From Burkholderia oklahomensis C6786 (GTDB taxonomy: Bacteria > Pseudomonadota > Gammaproteobacteria > Burkholderiales > Burkholderiaceae), in the NCBI RefSeq assembly GCF_000959365.1, contig NZ_CP009556.1, positions 620,001 to 684,000 on the forward strand: DNA of 64,000 bases, in the 5' to 3' direction. The translations under genes were made by a program, and so were the position numbers. Every line of letters starts with the position of its first letter. Positions within the stretch are counted from its first letter, which is position 1. Of the stretch, positions 7,365-16,463 are shown piece after piece. The notes under the pieces are model-generated. The model did no database searches. It worked only from the letters and a program-made list of their open reading frames with translations, and had not been told where the DNA came from.

Positions 7365-9451
7365 GCCAACGAACCGATTACGCTGACTTCCCGCTGTTCC
7401 GGAATCTCATTGTAGGACAGTACCCGCAGCCCCGGCGCCAAGAGGCGTGCATAGCGGCCGAGCAGTGGCCGCAACTGTGGAGGCACGACGAGGACCGGCG
7501 CGACGCCGAGCGATTTCATTCGTTCCCTGACGCCGGGCAGGGCGGTTTGAAGATTCGCCAGCACGTGAGGCGCGATCGCGAAGTTGTCGAGCGCCACCTT
7601 ACCGGCCTGCTGCGCCTGGCTGAGCGTCGTCAGTAACAGACCTTCCAGTTCGCCGGCGAGATTGAACACGGCGATTTCCGTCCGCGCGCCGACGATGTCC
7701 GTGACGATGTGCTGCCGCAGCGCGCAGCGGACTTCCGCGGCGAGCAGGATCGGATCGGTGGTCGCTTCCGCGTTGTCGAGCAGCGCGGAAGCGATCGGCA
7801 CGATCGGTTTCAGCGATACGTTTTCGGTCAGCAGCGCGCGCATCACTTTGCGGATCAGGTTGTACGTCATGGCCTTTTCCAACGCTTCCTGCAGCCGCGG
7901 GGCCGCCTGCCCGAGGCGTTGCATCAGCGCGGCGACGTCGTCATGCGTGAAGATTTCCCCGAGCTGGTCGCGCAGGAGCTTGTCCACGTGCGTCGCGATC
8001 ACCGACGCGCCGTCGACCACCTGATAGCCCAATCCCAGCGCATGCGCCTTTGCGTCCGGCTGAATCCACGTCACCGCCATCCCGTAGGCCGGATCGCATG
8101 CCGGAATGCCATCGAGTTCCCCGTAAACGGTTGGCGACGGAATCGCCATCAGGCGATCCGCGTGAAGCTCGGCGCGCGCGATCTCGACGCCGTTCATCAG
8201 GATTGCATAGTACGACGGGGGCAGTCCGAGATCGTCGCGTACGGTGATGAACGGAATCAGAAAGCCCATCGCGTCGCTCAGACTGCGCCGCATGCCGTCC
8301 ATCCGGCGTCGCAATGGCGAGCCTTGCGCGGGGTCGATCAAGTCGACCAGCCGGTAGCCGACACGCACCGCGAGCGCGTCGACGTGGCCGATATCGTCCC
8401 AGTCGGGTTCGTTCGGCTTGGCTTCGTGCAGCGCGGTCTCGAGCGCCTGCATCTGCGCGTCGTCATCGCTTTGCGGCCGCCACTTGCCGGCTCGCCACGC
8501 GACGTAGCCGAGCAGGACCGCGAAGCCCCCGAACGGCAGCCATGGCATGCCGGGAATCATCGCGAGGATCAGCAGCACGGCGGCGCCGCTGTACAGTACC
8601 TCCGGCGACGCCAGCAGCTGCCGGCCGACCTGCTGCTCGAAGTTGCCCGAATCGCTGACGCGCGTCACGATGATCGCCGCGGCGGCGGCAAGCAGCAATG
8701 ACGGTATCTGCGCGACGAGGCCGTCGCCGATCGTCAGCAGCCCGTAGCGCTGGAACGCTTCGGCGAAGCTCAGGCCGTGAATCAGCATGCCGATCGCGAG
8801 TCCGCCCAGCACGTTGATGAGCAGAATCAGGATGCCGGCGATCGCGTCGCCGCGCACGAACTTCGATGCGCCGTCCATCGCGCCATAGAAGTCGGCTTCC
8901 GTCGTCACTTCGCGACGCCGCGCCTGTGCCTGCTCCTGATTGATGAGCCCGGCGTTGAGATCGGCGTCGATCGCCATTTGCTTGCCCGGCAGCGCATCCA
9001 GCGTAAAGCGCGCGGACACTTCCGAAATCCGCTCGGCGCCCTTCGTCACGACGACGAAGTTGATAATCATCAGGATGACGAAGACCACGAGACCGACCAC
9101 GAAACTGCCGCCGATCACCACTTTGCCGAACGCCTCGATGACGTGGCCCGCTGCGTCCGTTCCCTCGTGGCCCTTCAGCAGCACGACGCGCGTCGACGCG
9201 ACGTTGAGCGTGAGCCGCATCAGCGTGGTGGCGAGAATGATGGTCGGGAATACCGAGAATTCGAGCGGTCGCCTGACCGAGACGCTCACCAGGATCACGA
9301 CTACCGCGAGGACGATGTTGAACGTGAACAGCAGGTCCAGAAGCCACGGCGGAAGCGGCAGGATGATCATCGACAGCACGGCCAGCAGCAACGCCGGCGT
9401 CGCGTACTGGTACTGCCGCAGGTCGGCGGCCAGACGAGAGAGTTTGCTCAT
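7361..9451 (-). CDS. flhA: flagellar type III export gate protein FlhA
   Basis: About 696 residues from the ATG at 9451, normal for FlhA. The N-terminal half is multi-pass membrane, starting with PALLLAVLSMIILPLPPWLL. The FHIPEP-family signature RLTLNVASTRVVLL is present, and there is a long soluble C-terminal domain that docks chaperone-substrate complexes. The start overlaps the flhB stop (ATGA). An upstream extension in the same frame is antisense to nothing and covers flhB in another frame, so it is not part of the gene. It is the last gene of the minus-strand operon fliM-N-P-Q-R-flhB-flhA, the order seen in Flag-2/lateral systems. Confidence 0.96.
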   Translation of the reverse strand: MSKLSRLAADLRQYQYATPALLLAVLSMIILPLPPWLLDLLFTFNIVLAVVVILVSVSVRRPLEFSVFPTIILATTLMRLTLNVASTRVVLLKGHEGTDAAGHVIEAFGKVVIGGSFVVGLVVFVILMIINFVVVTKGAERISEVSARFTLDALPGKQMAIDADLNAGLINQEQAQARRREVTTEADFYGAMDGASKFVRGDAIAGILILLINVLGGLAIGMLIHGLSFAEAFQRYGLLTIGDGLVAQIPSLLLAAAAAIIVTRVSDSGNFEQQVGRQLLASPEVLYSGAAVLLILAMIPGMPWLPFGGFAVLLGYVAWRAGKWRPQSDDDAQMQALETALHEAKPNEPDWDDIGHVDALAVRVGYRLVDLIDPAQGSPLRRRMDGMRRSLSDAMGFLIPFITVRDDLGLPPSYYAILMNGVEIARAELHADRLMAIPSPTVYGELDGIPACDPAYGMAVTWIQPDAKAHALGLGYQVVDGASVIATHVDKLLRDQLGEIFTHDDVAALMQRLGQAAPRLQEALEKAMTYNLIRKVMRALLTENVSLKPIVPIASALLDNAEATTDPILLAAEVRCALRQHIVTDIVGARTEIAVFNLAGELEGLLLTTLSQAQQAGKVALDNFAIAPHVLANLQTALPGVRERMKSLGVAPVLVVPPQLRPLLGRYARLLAPGLRVLSYNEIPEQREVSVIGSLA

Positions 9452-10575
9452 GGTGATTGCACTTTGGCGAGAGAGTCCGGAATGGGGACGGCGACGGGCC
9501 GGTCGGGGCGCAGGCCGCGGCGTCCCTCCTGGAAGGCTTTCAGTTGCAGGACATAGGTCAGCACCTGTGCGACGGCGCGGTACAGCGCCGACGGGATCTG
9601 CTGATTGACCTGGCTCGTGTAATAGATCGCCCGCGCGAGCGGCGGCAGACTCACCACTTCGACGCCGTGTGCGTCGGCGAGCCGGCGGATCACGAGCGCC
9701 ATGTCGTCGACGCCCTTGGCGATGACGAACGGTGCGTCGGCGCGCGCGGCGTCGTATTTGAGCGCGACGGCGTAGTGAGTCGGATTGACGATCACCACGT
9801 CGGCGCCCGGCACCGTCTTCGACAGCGCGCGCTGCGCCGCCTGCCGCTGCAACTGACGGATGCGGCTGCGCACTTCGGGCCGGCCTTCGTTGTTCTTGTG
9901 CTCGTCCTTGACTTCCTGCTTGGTCATCCGCTGCCCGCGCATGAAGACGAAACGCTGGAACGGCACGTCCATCGATGCGAAAGCCAGAATCACGAGCGCG
10001 AGCGTCATCGCGCCGTCGACGAACAGGCGCGCGCCGTGCGCGATGGCTTCGGGCAGCGGCAACGCCTGCAGGCGCAGGAATGCGGGAAGCGTGGAGGCGC
10101 TCACGTGCCAGAGTACCGCGATGATCGCGAACGCCTTGGCGGCCGACAGCGCGAATGTACCGTAATGGCGCGCCGACACGAGCTTGCCGAGATTCGCGAA
10201 CGGGCTCATCCGGCTCAGTTTCGGTTTGAAGTTCGCGCTCGCGAATACCCATCCGCCGGGAAACAGCGAGCCCGCGATCACCGATGCCGGAATGACGAAG
10301 AACGGCGCGAGCATCTTGACGAACAGCATGACGGGAATGGCCATCATGGCTGACGACGCGCCGTCGCGGGAGCCGTCTGCGAGAACGGCCGCGAACAGCG
10401 TGCGGAAATCGGCGAGCCAAGACGGCGACAGCGCGAGCAGCACCTTCATCGAGATCAGCACGCCGATCGCGGTCGACAGATCGCGCGAGCGCGGGATCTG
10501 CCCTTGCTTGCGCGCTTGCTTTAGCTTCTGCGGTGTCGCGCGCTCGCTCTTGTCGCCGGAATCTCGGTCAGACAT
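9448..10575 (-). CDS. flhB: flagellar export switch protein FlhB
   Basis: 375 residues. The N terminus is typical (SGDKSERATPQKLKQARKQG), four membrane helices follow, and then a cytoplasmic domain with the autocleavage motif NPTH at residues 264-267 (in VIVNPTHYAVAL). Cleavage after Asn switches export from rod/hook to filament substrates in response to FliK. It overlaps flhA by 4 bases and fliR by 8 bases, so the three membrane gate components are translated together. Confidence 0.96.
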   Translation of the reverse strand: MSDRDSGDKSERATPQKLKQARKQGQIPRSRDLSTAIGVLISMKVLLALSPSWLADFRTLFAAVLADGSRDGASSAMMAIPVMLFVKMLAPFFVIPASVIAGSLFPGGWVFASANFKPKLSRMSPFANLGKLVSARHYGTFALSAAKAFAIIAVLWHVSASTLPAFLRLQALPLPEAIAHGARLFVDGAMTLALVILAFASMDVPFQRFVFMRGQRMTKQEVKDEHKNNEGRPEVRSRIRQLQRQAAQRALSKTVPGADVVIVNPTHYAVALKYDAARADAPFVIAKGVDDMALVIRRLADAHGVEVVSLPPLARAIYYTSQVNQQIPSALYRAVAQVLTYVLQLKAFQEGRRGLRPDRPVAVPIPDSLAKVQSP

Positions 10576-11344
10576 GACGTGCGCTCAGGTAGCGGTCCAA
10601 CAGCTCCAGTACGTGCTGGGTCAGACGGACATAATGGTCCGGCAGATGCGGCAGCATGTAGCCGAGCATGAGCAGGCCGAACACTGTCGTGATCGCGAAG
10701 CCGAGCGAAAACAGGTTGATGCCGGGCGTCGCGCGGGACAGATAGCCCTTGCCGATCTGCAGGACGAGCGTGGCGAAGACGATCGGCGTCGCGAGGAGCG
10801 TCGTCGACGCGAACAGCCAACCGACTTGGTACAGCAACGGCTTGAGCGACAGCAGGTCGACCGGTGAGCCGACGGGCCAGACCCGGAAGCTCGTATAGAG
10901 GATTTGCGTCACCACCAGGTGCGCATCGATCGAGAAGAACAGCAGCATGTAGACGACGAGCAGCACGCTCGAGATCGCATCCGAGGAGGTTCCGTTGAGC
11001 GGATCGTTCATCACGGCCATCGCGAGGCCCATCTGCGACGCGATCAGATAGCCGAGCATCATGAAGATCGCAAGCGTGAAATGGAGCATCGTGCCGAACA
11101 GCAGACCAATCAGGATCTGCTCGGCCGCGACGAGCGCGCCCCGCGCCGAGAAGGCGGCGACCTCGACCGGCGCGACGGCTGGCAGCGCCACGACGGCGAG
11201 CAAGAGCGACAGCATGACGCGCGCGCGTAGCGGCACGGTGCTTTCGCCGACGATCGGCGCGGCGCTGAGCGCGGCGAGAATCCGGCAGAACGGCCACCAG
11301 ATGCGGGACAGCATCTCGGGCGCGGCGGACATGAGTGCTTCCAC
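10568..11344 (-). CDS. fliR: flagellar export gate protein FliR
   Basis: 258 residues with about six hydrophobic segments and the family pattern AAPIVGESTVPLRARVMLSL near the N terminus. FliR forms the export gate with FliP and FliQ. It starts four bases after the end of fliQ (on the minus strand) and overlaps flhB. Confidence 0.94.
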   Translation of the reverse strand: MEALMSAAPEMLSRIWWPFCRILAALSAAPIVGESTVPLRARVMLSLLLAVVALPAVAPVEVAAFSARGALVAAEQILIGLLFGTMLHFTLAIFMMLGYLIASQMGLAMAVMNDPLNGTSSDAISSVLLVVYMLLFFSIDAHLVVTQILYTSFRVWPVGSPVDLLSLKPLLYQVGWLFASTTLLATPIVFATLVLQIGKGYLSRATPGINLFSLGFAITTVFGLLMLGYMLPHLPDHYVRLTQHVLELLDRYLSARHV

Positions 11345-11348
11345 GGCG

Positions 11349-11621
11349 TCAACCTGCGAGCTGCGCCGCGCGGGTGAAGATGGCGACGCAATAATCCATC
11401 AGCGTCTGGACGAGCCAGTGGCCGGCGAACACGAGCACGCCGAGCGTGGCCAACAAGCGGGGCAGGAAACTGAGCGTCTGTTCGTTGATTTGCGTGGCGG
11501 CCTGGAACAGCGCGACGACGAGGCCGATCACGAGGCCCGGCGCGATGATGAGCGCAACCATCACGACGATGATGCGAATGGCGTTGCCGACGAGTTCGAC
11601 GGCGAGATCCGGTGTAAGCAT
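11349..11621 (-). CDS. fliQ: flagellar export gate protein FliQ
   Basis: 90 residues, the normal FliQ length, with two long hydrophobic helices (IIVVMVALIIAPGLVIGLVV and a second ending in LVFAGHWLVQTL). FQAATQINEQTLSFLPR between them is highly characteristic. It lies between fliP and fliR with 3-4 base gaps. Confidence 0.95.
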   Translation of the reverse strand: MLTPDLAVELVGNAIRIIVVMVALIIAPGLVIGLVVALFQAATQINEQTLSFLPRLLATLGVLVFAGHWLVQTLMDYCVAIFTRAAQLAG

Positions 11622-11624
11622 CGG

Positions 11625-12374
11625 TCAGTAGGCCTGGATACTGGTCGCGAGCGTATCGACGGTGAGCGTCCAGCCGTCCACCAGCACGAACAGCAGGAGC
11701 TTGAGCGGCAGCGAGATGACGAGCGGCGACAGCATCATCATCCCCATTGCCATCAACGTCGACGCGACCACGAGGTCGATGATGAGGAACGGCAGGAACA
11801 GCATCGAGCCGATTTGAAACGCAGTCTTCAGCTCGCTCAGCATGAATGCGGCGGCCTTGACGACGAACGCGTGGTCTTCCGGACGCGCGAGGTCCTTTTC
11901 GCCGGCGAGTCGGGCGATCTGTTCGAGGCTTGCCTTGTTCGTCTGCGCCAGCATGAAGCGCGACAGTGGCAGCTGCGCGCGATCGACGGCCTCGCGGAAC
12001 GTGATCTTGTCCAGATCGTACGGCTCGATCGCGTTGCGCCAGACGTCGAGGCCGACGGGTCGCATGACGAGCAGGGTCAGCAGCAGCGCCACGCCCGCGA
12101 CGACGCGAGTGGGCAGGCCCTGCTGCAAACCGAGCGCTTGTCTGAGCAAGGCGAGCACGATCACGAAGCGCAGGAAGCTCGTTGTGACGATTGCGAGCAT
12201 CGGGAGCAGCCCGAGCAGCGTCATGAACAGCAGAATTTGCGTCTTGACGCTGTAGTCGCTCGGCAGGCCGAGCGATTCGAAGGGTAGCGCGAGTGGGTCG
12301 GCAGCCGCGGGCAGCGCGGCGGCCGCCAGCATGAACGCGAGCGCGGCGCGCGGAAGCGACCGTTGCCGCGTCAT
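11625..12374 (-). CDS. fliP: flagellar export gate protein FliP
   Basis: 249 residues. A cleavable signal peptide (SLPRAALAFMLAAAALPAAA) is followed by the FliP core: TSFLRFVIVLALLRQALGLQ, the periplasmic loop, AFMLSELKTAFQIGSMLFLP, and IDLVVASTLMAMGMMMLSP. FliP is the main ring component of the export gate. The start overlaps fliN by 4 bases. fliO, which usually lies between fliN and fliP in primary flagellar operons, is absent here, as in lateral systems. Confidence 0.96.
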   Translation of the reverse strand: MTRQRSLPRAALAFMLAAAALPAAADPLALPFESLGLPSDYSVKTQILLFMTLLGLLPMLAIVTTSFLRFVIVLALLRQALGLQQGLPTRVVAGVALLLTLLVMRPVGLDVWRNAIEPYDLDKITFREAVDRAQLPLSRFMLAQTNKASLEQIARLAGEKDLARPEDHAFVVKAAAFMLSELKTAFQIGSMLFLPFLIIDLVVASTLMAMGMMMLSPLVISLPLKLLLFVLVDGWTLTVDTLATSIQAY

Positions 12375-12718
12375 GGCGCGAAATCTCCAAGTTGCTCGAG
12401 GTCGAGCAGCTTGAGCCCATAGTTGTCGCCCGACACCACGACCTCCGCGTGGCCGACCGGCGTTCCGTTGATCTTGATCAGCAGCGGCTCGCCCGCGAGG
12501 CGGTCGAGCTCGAGCACCGAGCCTTCCTCGATCGCCATCAGTTCGGCGAGCGTGATCGTCGCGCTGCCGACTTCGAGCGTCAGCTGTACAGGAATTTTCG
12601 CGAGCAATTGCATCGGATCGCGCCGCGGCCGTTCGATGGCGTCGGCGGGCGAGTCGGACGCTTCGGGTGCGAGATCGTCGAGCAGGACGTCGAGATCAGG
12701 TTGATCGGTGGGTTCCAT
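12371..12718 (-). CDS. fliN: flagellar motor switch protein FliN
   Basis: 115 residues. An acidic N-terminal region is followed by the C-terminal SpoA/FliMN-C domain (IPVQLTLEVGSATITLAEL, GSVLELDRLAGEPLLIKING, GHAEVVVSGDNYGLKL). FliN forms the lower C-ring with FliM and helps dock the FliH-FliI complex. It begins 3 bases after the end of fliM and overlaps fliP. Confidence 0.95.
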   Translation of the reverse strand: MEPTDQPDLDVLLDDLAPEASDSPADAIERPRRDPMQLLAKIPVQLTLEVGSATITLAELMAIEEGSVLELDRLAGEPLLIKINGTPVGHAEVVVSGDNYGLKLLDLEQLGDFAP

Positions 12719-12721
12719 GCG

Positions 12722-13747
12722 TTACTCCGTGGGTTCAAAGGACGTGAGGCACAGCTTGCCGTTGTGTTCGACGATCGACGCCGAATAGAGCTGCGAGTCG
12801 CCAGCCAGCACACGGGCGTTCGCGTGCAGTCTCACCGGCAGCACGCTGCCCGGCTTCAGATGGAGCAGGTCGCCGAACGGTATCCGCCGCTCCATCAACT
12901 GGGCAGTCAGCCTGATGCGCAACGCGCCGGCGAGCAGACGCGGCTGTTTGCGCGCGGGCGCGCCGCGCCGCTGGCCGGCCGTCAGGCCTGCGAACAGACG
13001 TTGCTGCCAGCCTTCGTCGAGCGCGAACTGGATTTCGCCGACCGTGCGCCGCAACGCATCTTCCACATCGCACGCCACGAACAGGACGGGATGGCGTGAA
13101 TGCGCGGCCGCACGTGGAATGGGCGCGTCATCGGCGCGCGTCGCGGCGGGGTCGATGCAATGTGCGGTGACGCGAACTAGATTCGTCGCGACCTTGCGTG
13201 CGAATCGGCGTTCGGTGGCGGTTTCGGCGGCTTCGGCGATCGAAGCGGCTTCTGCATTTCCGGCGGAGGCTTCGGCGGTTCCGGAATGCGATGCGGTCTC
13301 GGCGTCCGCTACGTTCGCGATGTCGGGACGCGAAAGCGCGTCGTCGGCGTCCCGTTCGTTTGCCGCCGCGTCGCCGCCGTCGGCCGACGGTGGGTCGGCG
13401 GACGCAAGCGCCTGGTTCGCGCCGCGCGTTGCCGGCGTCCCGCAGCGGCCATACCGCAAGTCGAGCAGCGTCAACAGCAACCCGCGCTCGAGATGCACGC
13501 CGATCACGGCGCCGTCCATTGACTGCCGCTGCCACGCCCATGACTCGACGGCCGGCGCATGCGTCGTGAACGTCACGCGGCCGATCTTCAGGGACGAGCC
13601 GTTGCATCGGCTCACGCACGTTTCGAGAAAGTGCGTGAGCCGATGCCCGAGCTCGACGCCGAACGCGTCGAGCAGATGCGTGGGGCGGCCCAGCATGCGC
13701 GGATCGATCGTCTTGCAACGTGCGGACTTGCTTGAATGAGTAGCCAT
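12722..13747 (-). CDS. fliM: divergent flagellar motor switch protein FliM (no CheY-docking peptide)
   Basis: 341 residues from the ATG at 13747. A GTG at 13798 would add 17 basic residues. The C-terminal SpoA domain is clear (ALRIRLTAQLMERRIPFGDL through KLCLTSFEPTE). The middle CheC-like domain is recognisable but atypical: GRCG at 100-103 occupies the place of the usual GGxG FliG-contact motif, and a long Ala/Asp/Glu-rich insert runs from about 110 to 190. The N-terminal EIDALL-type peptide that binds phospho-CheY in ordinary FliM is missing from both possible starts. It is the first gene of the minus-strand export/C-ring operon, which makes it FliM rather than a second FliN. Confidence 0.85.
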   Translation of the reverse strand: MATHSSKSARCKTIDPRMLGRPTHLLDAFGVELGHRLTHFLETCVSRCNGSSLKIGRVTFTTHAPAVESWAWQRQSMDGAVIGVHLERGLLLTLLDLRYGRCGTPATRGANQALASADPPSADGGDAAANERDADDALSRPDIANVADAETASHSGTAEASAGNAEAASIAEAAETATERRFARKVATNLVRVTAHCIDPAATRADDAPIPRAAAHSRHPVLFVACDVEDALRRTVGEIQFALDEGWQQRLFAGLTAGQRRGAPARKQPRLLAGALRIRLTAQLMERRIPFGDLLHLKPGSVLPVRLHANARVLAGDSQLYSASIVEHNGKLCLTSFEPTE

Positions 13748-14418
13748 CGGTTTAGTTTCCGCTTGGGTCCTTTTTTTAAAACGGCAGTTTTTCGGCACTT
13801 TCTGGGAGTGTCGACAAAAAATGACTGCTGCCGTCCGGTTCGGAGAGCGTGGAAATTAAAAGAAAAGATTGTTTAAAAATAACCGGGCGCACCGCTTGAA
13901 GGTCTGCATCTGAAGAAATAACGAATCAATTCGATCGGCCGGCGATTTCTTGATTCGCCGATACAAAAGGCAAATCGAAATCGAATCGAAAAATCACGTG
14001 CGGTATTTTTATCCGATCGACGGGGCGGCGCGAGTGAATTGTTCGCAATGCGGCGCAGCCGCCATGAAAAGTCGCGAATTCCCGTGAACGCATCGTCTTG
14101 CGCCGCGAGGCATTCCTTGCGGGACGGGGCCGGCGTGCGAATCCGGCTGGCGGCGGCGCGCTGTCGCCGCTCGCATCGCGCGGCGATGGTGCGAGCCTGC
14201 CGTCAAAAACACCGTAGCGGATTTTTCACGCGATATAAGCGTTGTTCAGCGTTATTCGGTGGTGTCCGGTATAGGCGTGCGCCAGAATCCTTTCGGTATC
14301 GAGATGACGCATTTCGTTTCACGTAACGGATGCATCAATGAATTATTCGAAAATGTTTCATTGGTGTCAGGCCGTTGTCGACGGCATCGTCGAATTCAAT
14401 CCAAATATAGAGTTAATC
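13748..14418. promoter_or_regulatory. divergent fliM / fliE regulatory region
   Basis: About 670 bases with no convincing gene, clearly more AT-rich than the flanking operons. It must carry the promoters for both the fliM-flhA and the fliE-fliJ operons. Visible elements are runs of AATCGAA-like direct repeats near 13972-13998 and a small inverted repeat, CGGCGA / TCGCCG, at 13940-13960. I could not identify a convincing sigma-54 or sigma-28 promoter by eye. Confidence 0.55.
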
Positions 14419-14751
14419 ATGGAACCGATCGAACAGGTGGCTGCGGAATTGCACAGTCAAATGGCTGAACTCGGACGTCAGGCGAGCGCCGCGGTCTTGC
14501 CGGCCGCCGAGCGAGGGCGCGTCGCCGATGACGTGAATTTCGCGAGTGTGTTCTCTCGTGCCGTCGACGACGTCGACAGCAAGCAGACGTTCTCCGCCGA
14601 AAAAATGTCCGACGTCGACAGCGGCAGGAGTGACGACCTGATCGGCGCGATGCTGGCGAGCCAGGAGGCGAGTCTGTCGTTCTCGATGCTGACCCAGGTG
14701 CGCAACAAGCTGACTGCCGCGATGGACGATCTGCTGAAGATGCAGATCTGA
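14419..14751 (+). CDS. fliE: flagellar basal-body MS ring-rod junction protein FliE
   Basis: 110 residues from the ATG at 14419. An in-frame ATG at 14338 would add 27 residues with no family match and no ribosome site. The C-terminal half has the FliE pattern (FSRAVDDVDSKQ, ASQEASLSFSMLTQVRNKL, ending AAMDDLLKMQI). FliE joins the MS ring to the proximal rod and is the first exported substrate. It starts the fliEFGHIJ operon. Confidence 0.9.
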   Translation: MEPIEQVAAELHSQMAELGRQASAAVLPAAERGRVADDVNFASVFSRAVDDVDSKQTFSAEKMSDVDSGRSDDLIGAMLASQEASLSFSMLTQVRNKLTAAMDDLLKMQI

Positions 14752-14786
14752 ATACGCCTATTCCGTACTCCTAGAAAGGTCAATCA

Positions 14787-16463
14787 GTGCTCGCAAGACT
14801 CAAGGCGGCGGTCGCGGGTCGGCTGCCCGCGTCTCTTTCTGTCGCGCTGCCGTCTCCGGCCACGCTGTCCAAGCTGATGCCGGTCGCCGTGCTAGCGATC
14901 GCGCTCACCGCGCTGGCGACGGCTTATCTGCGTTACGACGAGGCCAACTACAAGCCCGTGTTCGGCGCGCGTGAGCCCGTGCAACTCGGCCAGCTCGCGT
15001 CCGTGCTGGACGGCGAGCGCATTCCGTATCGCATTCACCCGGACACCGGGCAAGTGCTCGTGCCGCGCGCCGATCTGGCCCGGGCGCGGATGATTTTGGC
15101 CGCGAGAGGCGTCACGGGCCAGCCGGCGCCGGGACTCGAACAGATCGATCGCGACGATCCGCTCGGCACAAGCCAGTTCGTGCAGGACGTGCGCTTTCGG
15201 CGCGGGCTGGAAAGCGAACTGGCGCAGAGCGTCATGACGATGGAGGCCGTCGAGAAGGCGCGCGTGCATTTGTCGATCGCGAAATCGTCGTCGTTCGTGA
15301 TGATGGACGGCGAGAAAAGCTCCGCGTCGGTCATGCTGACGCTCAAACCCGGACGGCGACTCGGCAAGGAGCAGATCGCGGCGATCCTCAACCTGGTCGC
15401 GGGCAGCGTGCCGAACCTCGCGCCGTCGCGGGTCTCGGTGGTCGATCAGACGGGTGCGTTCCTGTCCGCCCGGGTCGATCTCGACGACGACTTCGGCGAT
15501 GGCAACGACGCCGCGGCGCGATTCCGCGACGAAACGATCCGTAGCGTCCAGGACCTGCTCGCGCCGACGCTGGGGATCGACAACTTCCGCGTCAGCGTGA
15601 CCGCGGCGGTCAACAACGATCGGGTCGAAGAGATGCGCGAGCAGTTCGGCGAGGCGCCGAAGGTGACCAACGAGGCGACGCGCGACGAGCAGAACCGCGA
15701 CCGGATCGCGCTCGGCGTGCCGGGTTCGCTGAGCAATCGCCCCGTCGACGCACCGGCTTCGGCGCCGCAGGCGGACGACGGCGTCCAGCGTCACGCGACG
15801 ACGCGCCAGTACGCGTACGACCGCAACGTGACGCAGATCAAGCACAGTCGCGGACGCCTCGAAAAGCTGAGCGTCGCCGTCGTGCTGAACAACGCGGTGT
15901 CGCCCGCCAAGGGCAAGCCGTGGTCCGCGGAGCAACTCGCGCATATCGAGCAGATCTTGCGAAACGGGCTCGGCATCGACGCACAACGGGGCGATCAGCT
16001 CGTCGTGTCGTCGCTCGACTTCCCCGCGCCGAACGCGCCCGAACCGTGGTGGCGGGAACGCGAAACCCTCGAGCAAGGCGGCTGGTACGTCGCGTATGCG
16101 ATCGGTGCGTTGCTGCTGTACCTGCTGGTCGCGCGACCGTTGCTGCGGACGCTGCAGCAGTGGGCCGGACACCGGTACGGGCGCGGCGCCGCGTCGCCGG
16201 CCGTCGCGGCGCCGGCGCTCGCGGGCGGCTCGACGGCCGGCGGCAGGGAGAGCGAGCCGAGCGCGTCCGATGCGGCGTTGCCGGACGGCCGGCCGCGTCT
16301 CGCGAACGTGATGCCTTTTCTCGACGATGTCGAACTGCCGCCTGCCGACTCTGGCGTCGAAGTGCTGATCGATCACCTGCGCACACTATCGCAGAAGGCG
16401 CCGGAGCGCGTCGCGGAAGTCGTTAAACAATGGATACAAAGCAATGGAAACGCCAGTAGCTGA
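14787..16463 (+). CDS. fliF: flagellar MS-ring protein FliF
   Basis: 558 residues. It uses a GTG start seven bases after AGAAAGGT, an excellent ribosome site. There is an N-terminal membrane helix (LMPVAVLAIALTALATAYL), YscJ/FliF ring-building domains (DPLGTSQFVQDVRFRRGLES, VEKARVHLSIAKSSSFV, and ASVMLTLKPGRRLGKEQI), a low-complexity loop, a second helix (YVAYAIGALLLYLLVARPLL) and a C-terminal tail that binds FliG. The last 20 bases overlap fliG. It is the base of the motor in the inner membrane. Confidence 0.95.
   Translation: MLARLKAAVAGRLPASLSVALPSPATLSKLMPVAVLAIALTALATAYLRYDEANYKPVFGAREPVQLGQLASVLDGERIPYRIHPDTGQVLVPRADLARARMILAARGVTGQPAPGLEQIDRDDPLGTSQFVQDVRFRRGLESELAQSVMTMEAVEKARVHLSIAKSSSFVMMDGEKSSASVMLTLKPGRRLGKEQIAAILNLVAGSVPNLAPSRVSVVDQTGAFLSARVDLDDDFGDGNDAAARFRDETIRSVQDLLAPTLGIDNFRVSVTAAVNNDRVEEMREQFGEAPKVTNEATRDEQNRDRIALGVPGSLSNRPVDAPASAPQADDGVQRHATTRQYAYDRNVTQIKHSRGRLEKLSVAVVLNNAVSPAKGKPWSAEQLAHIEQILRNGLGIDAQRGDQLVVSSLDFPAPNAPEPWWRERETLEQGGWYVAYAIGALLLYLLVARPLLRTLQQWAGHRYGRGAASPAVAAPALAGGSTAGGRESEPSASDAALPDGRPRLANVMPFLDDVELPPADSGVEVLIDHLRTLSQKAPERVAEVVKQWIQSNGNASS

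Noticed and set aside
9452..10420. In-frame upstream extension of flhA through flhB
   Set aside because: The extension is Arg-rich shadow sequence, and the flhB frame in the same DNA is clearly coding. FlhA proteins start at the ATG at 9451.
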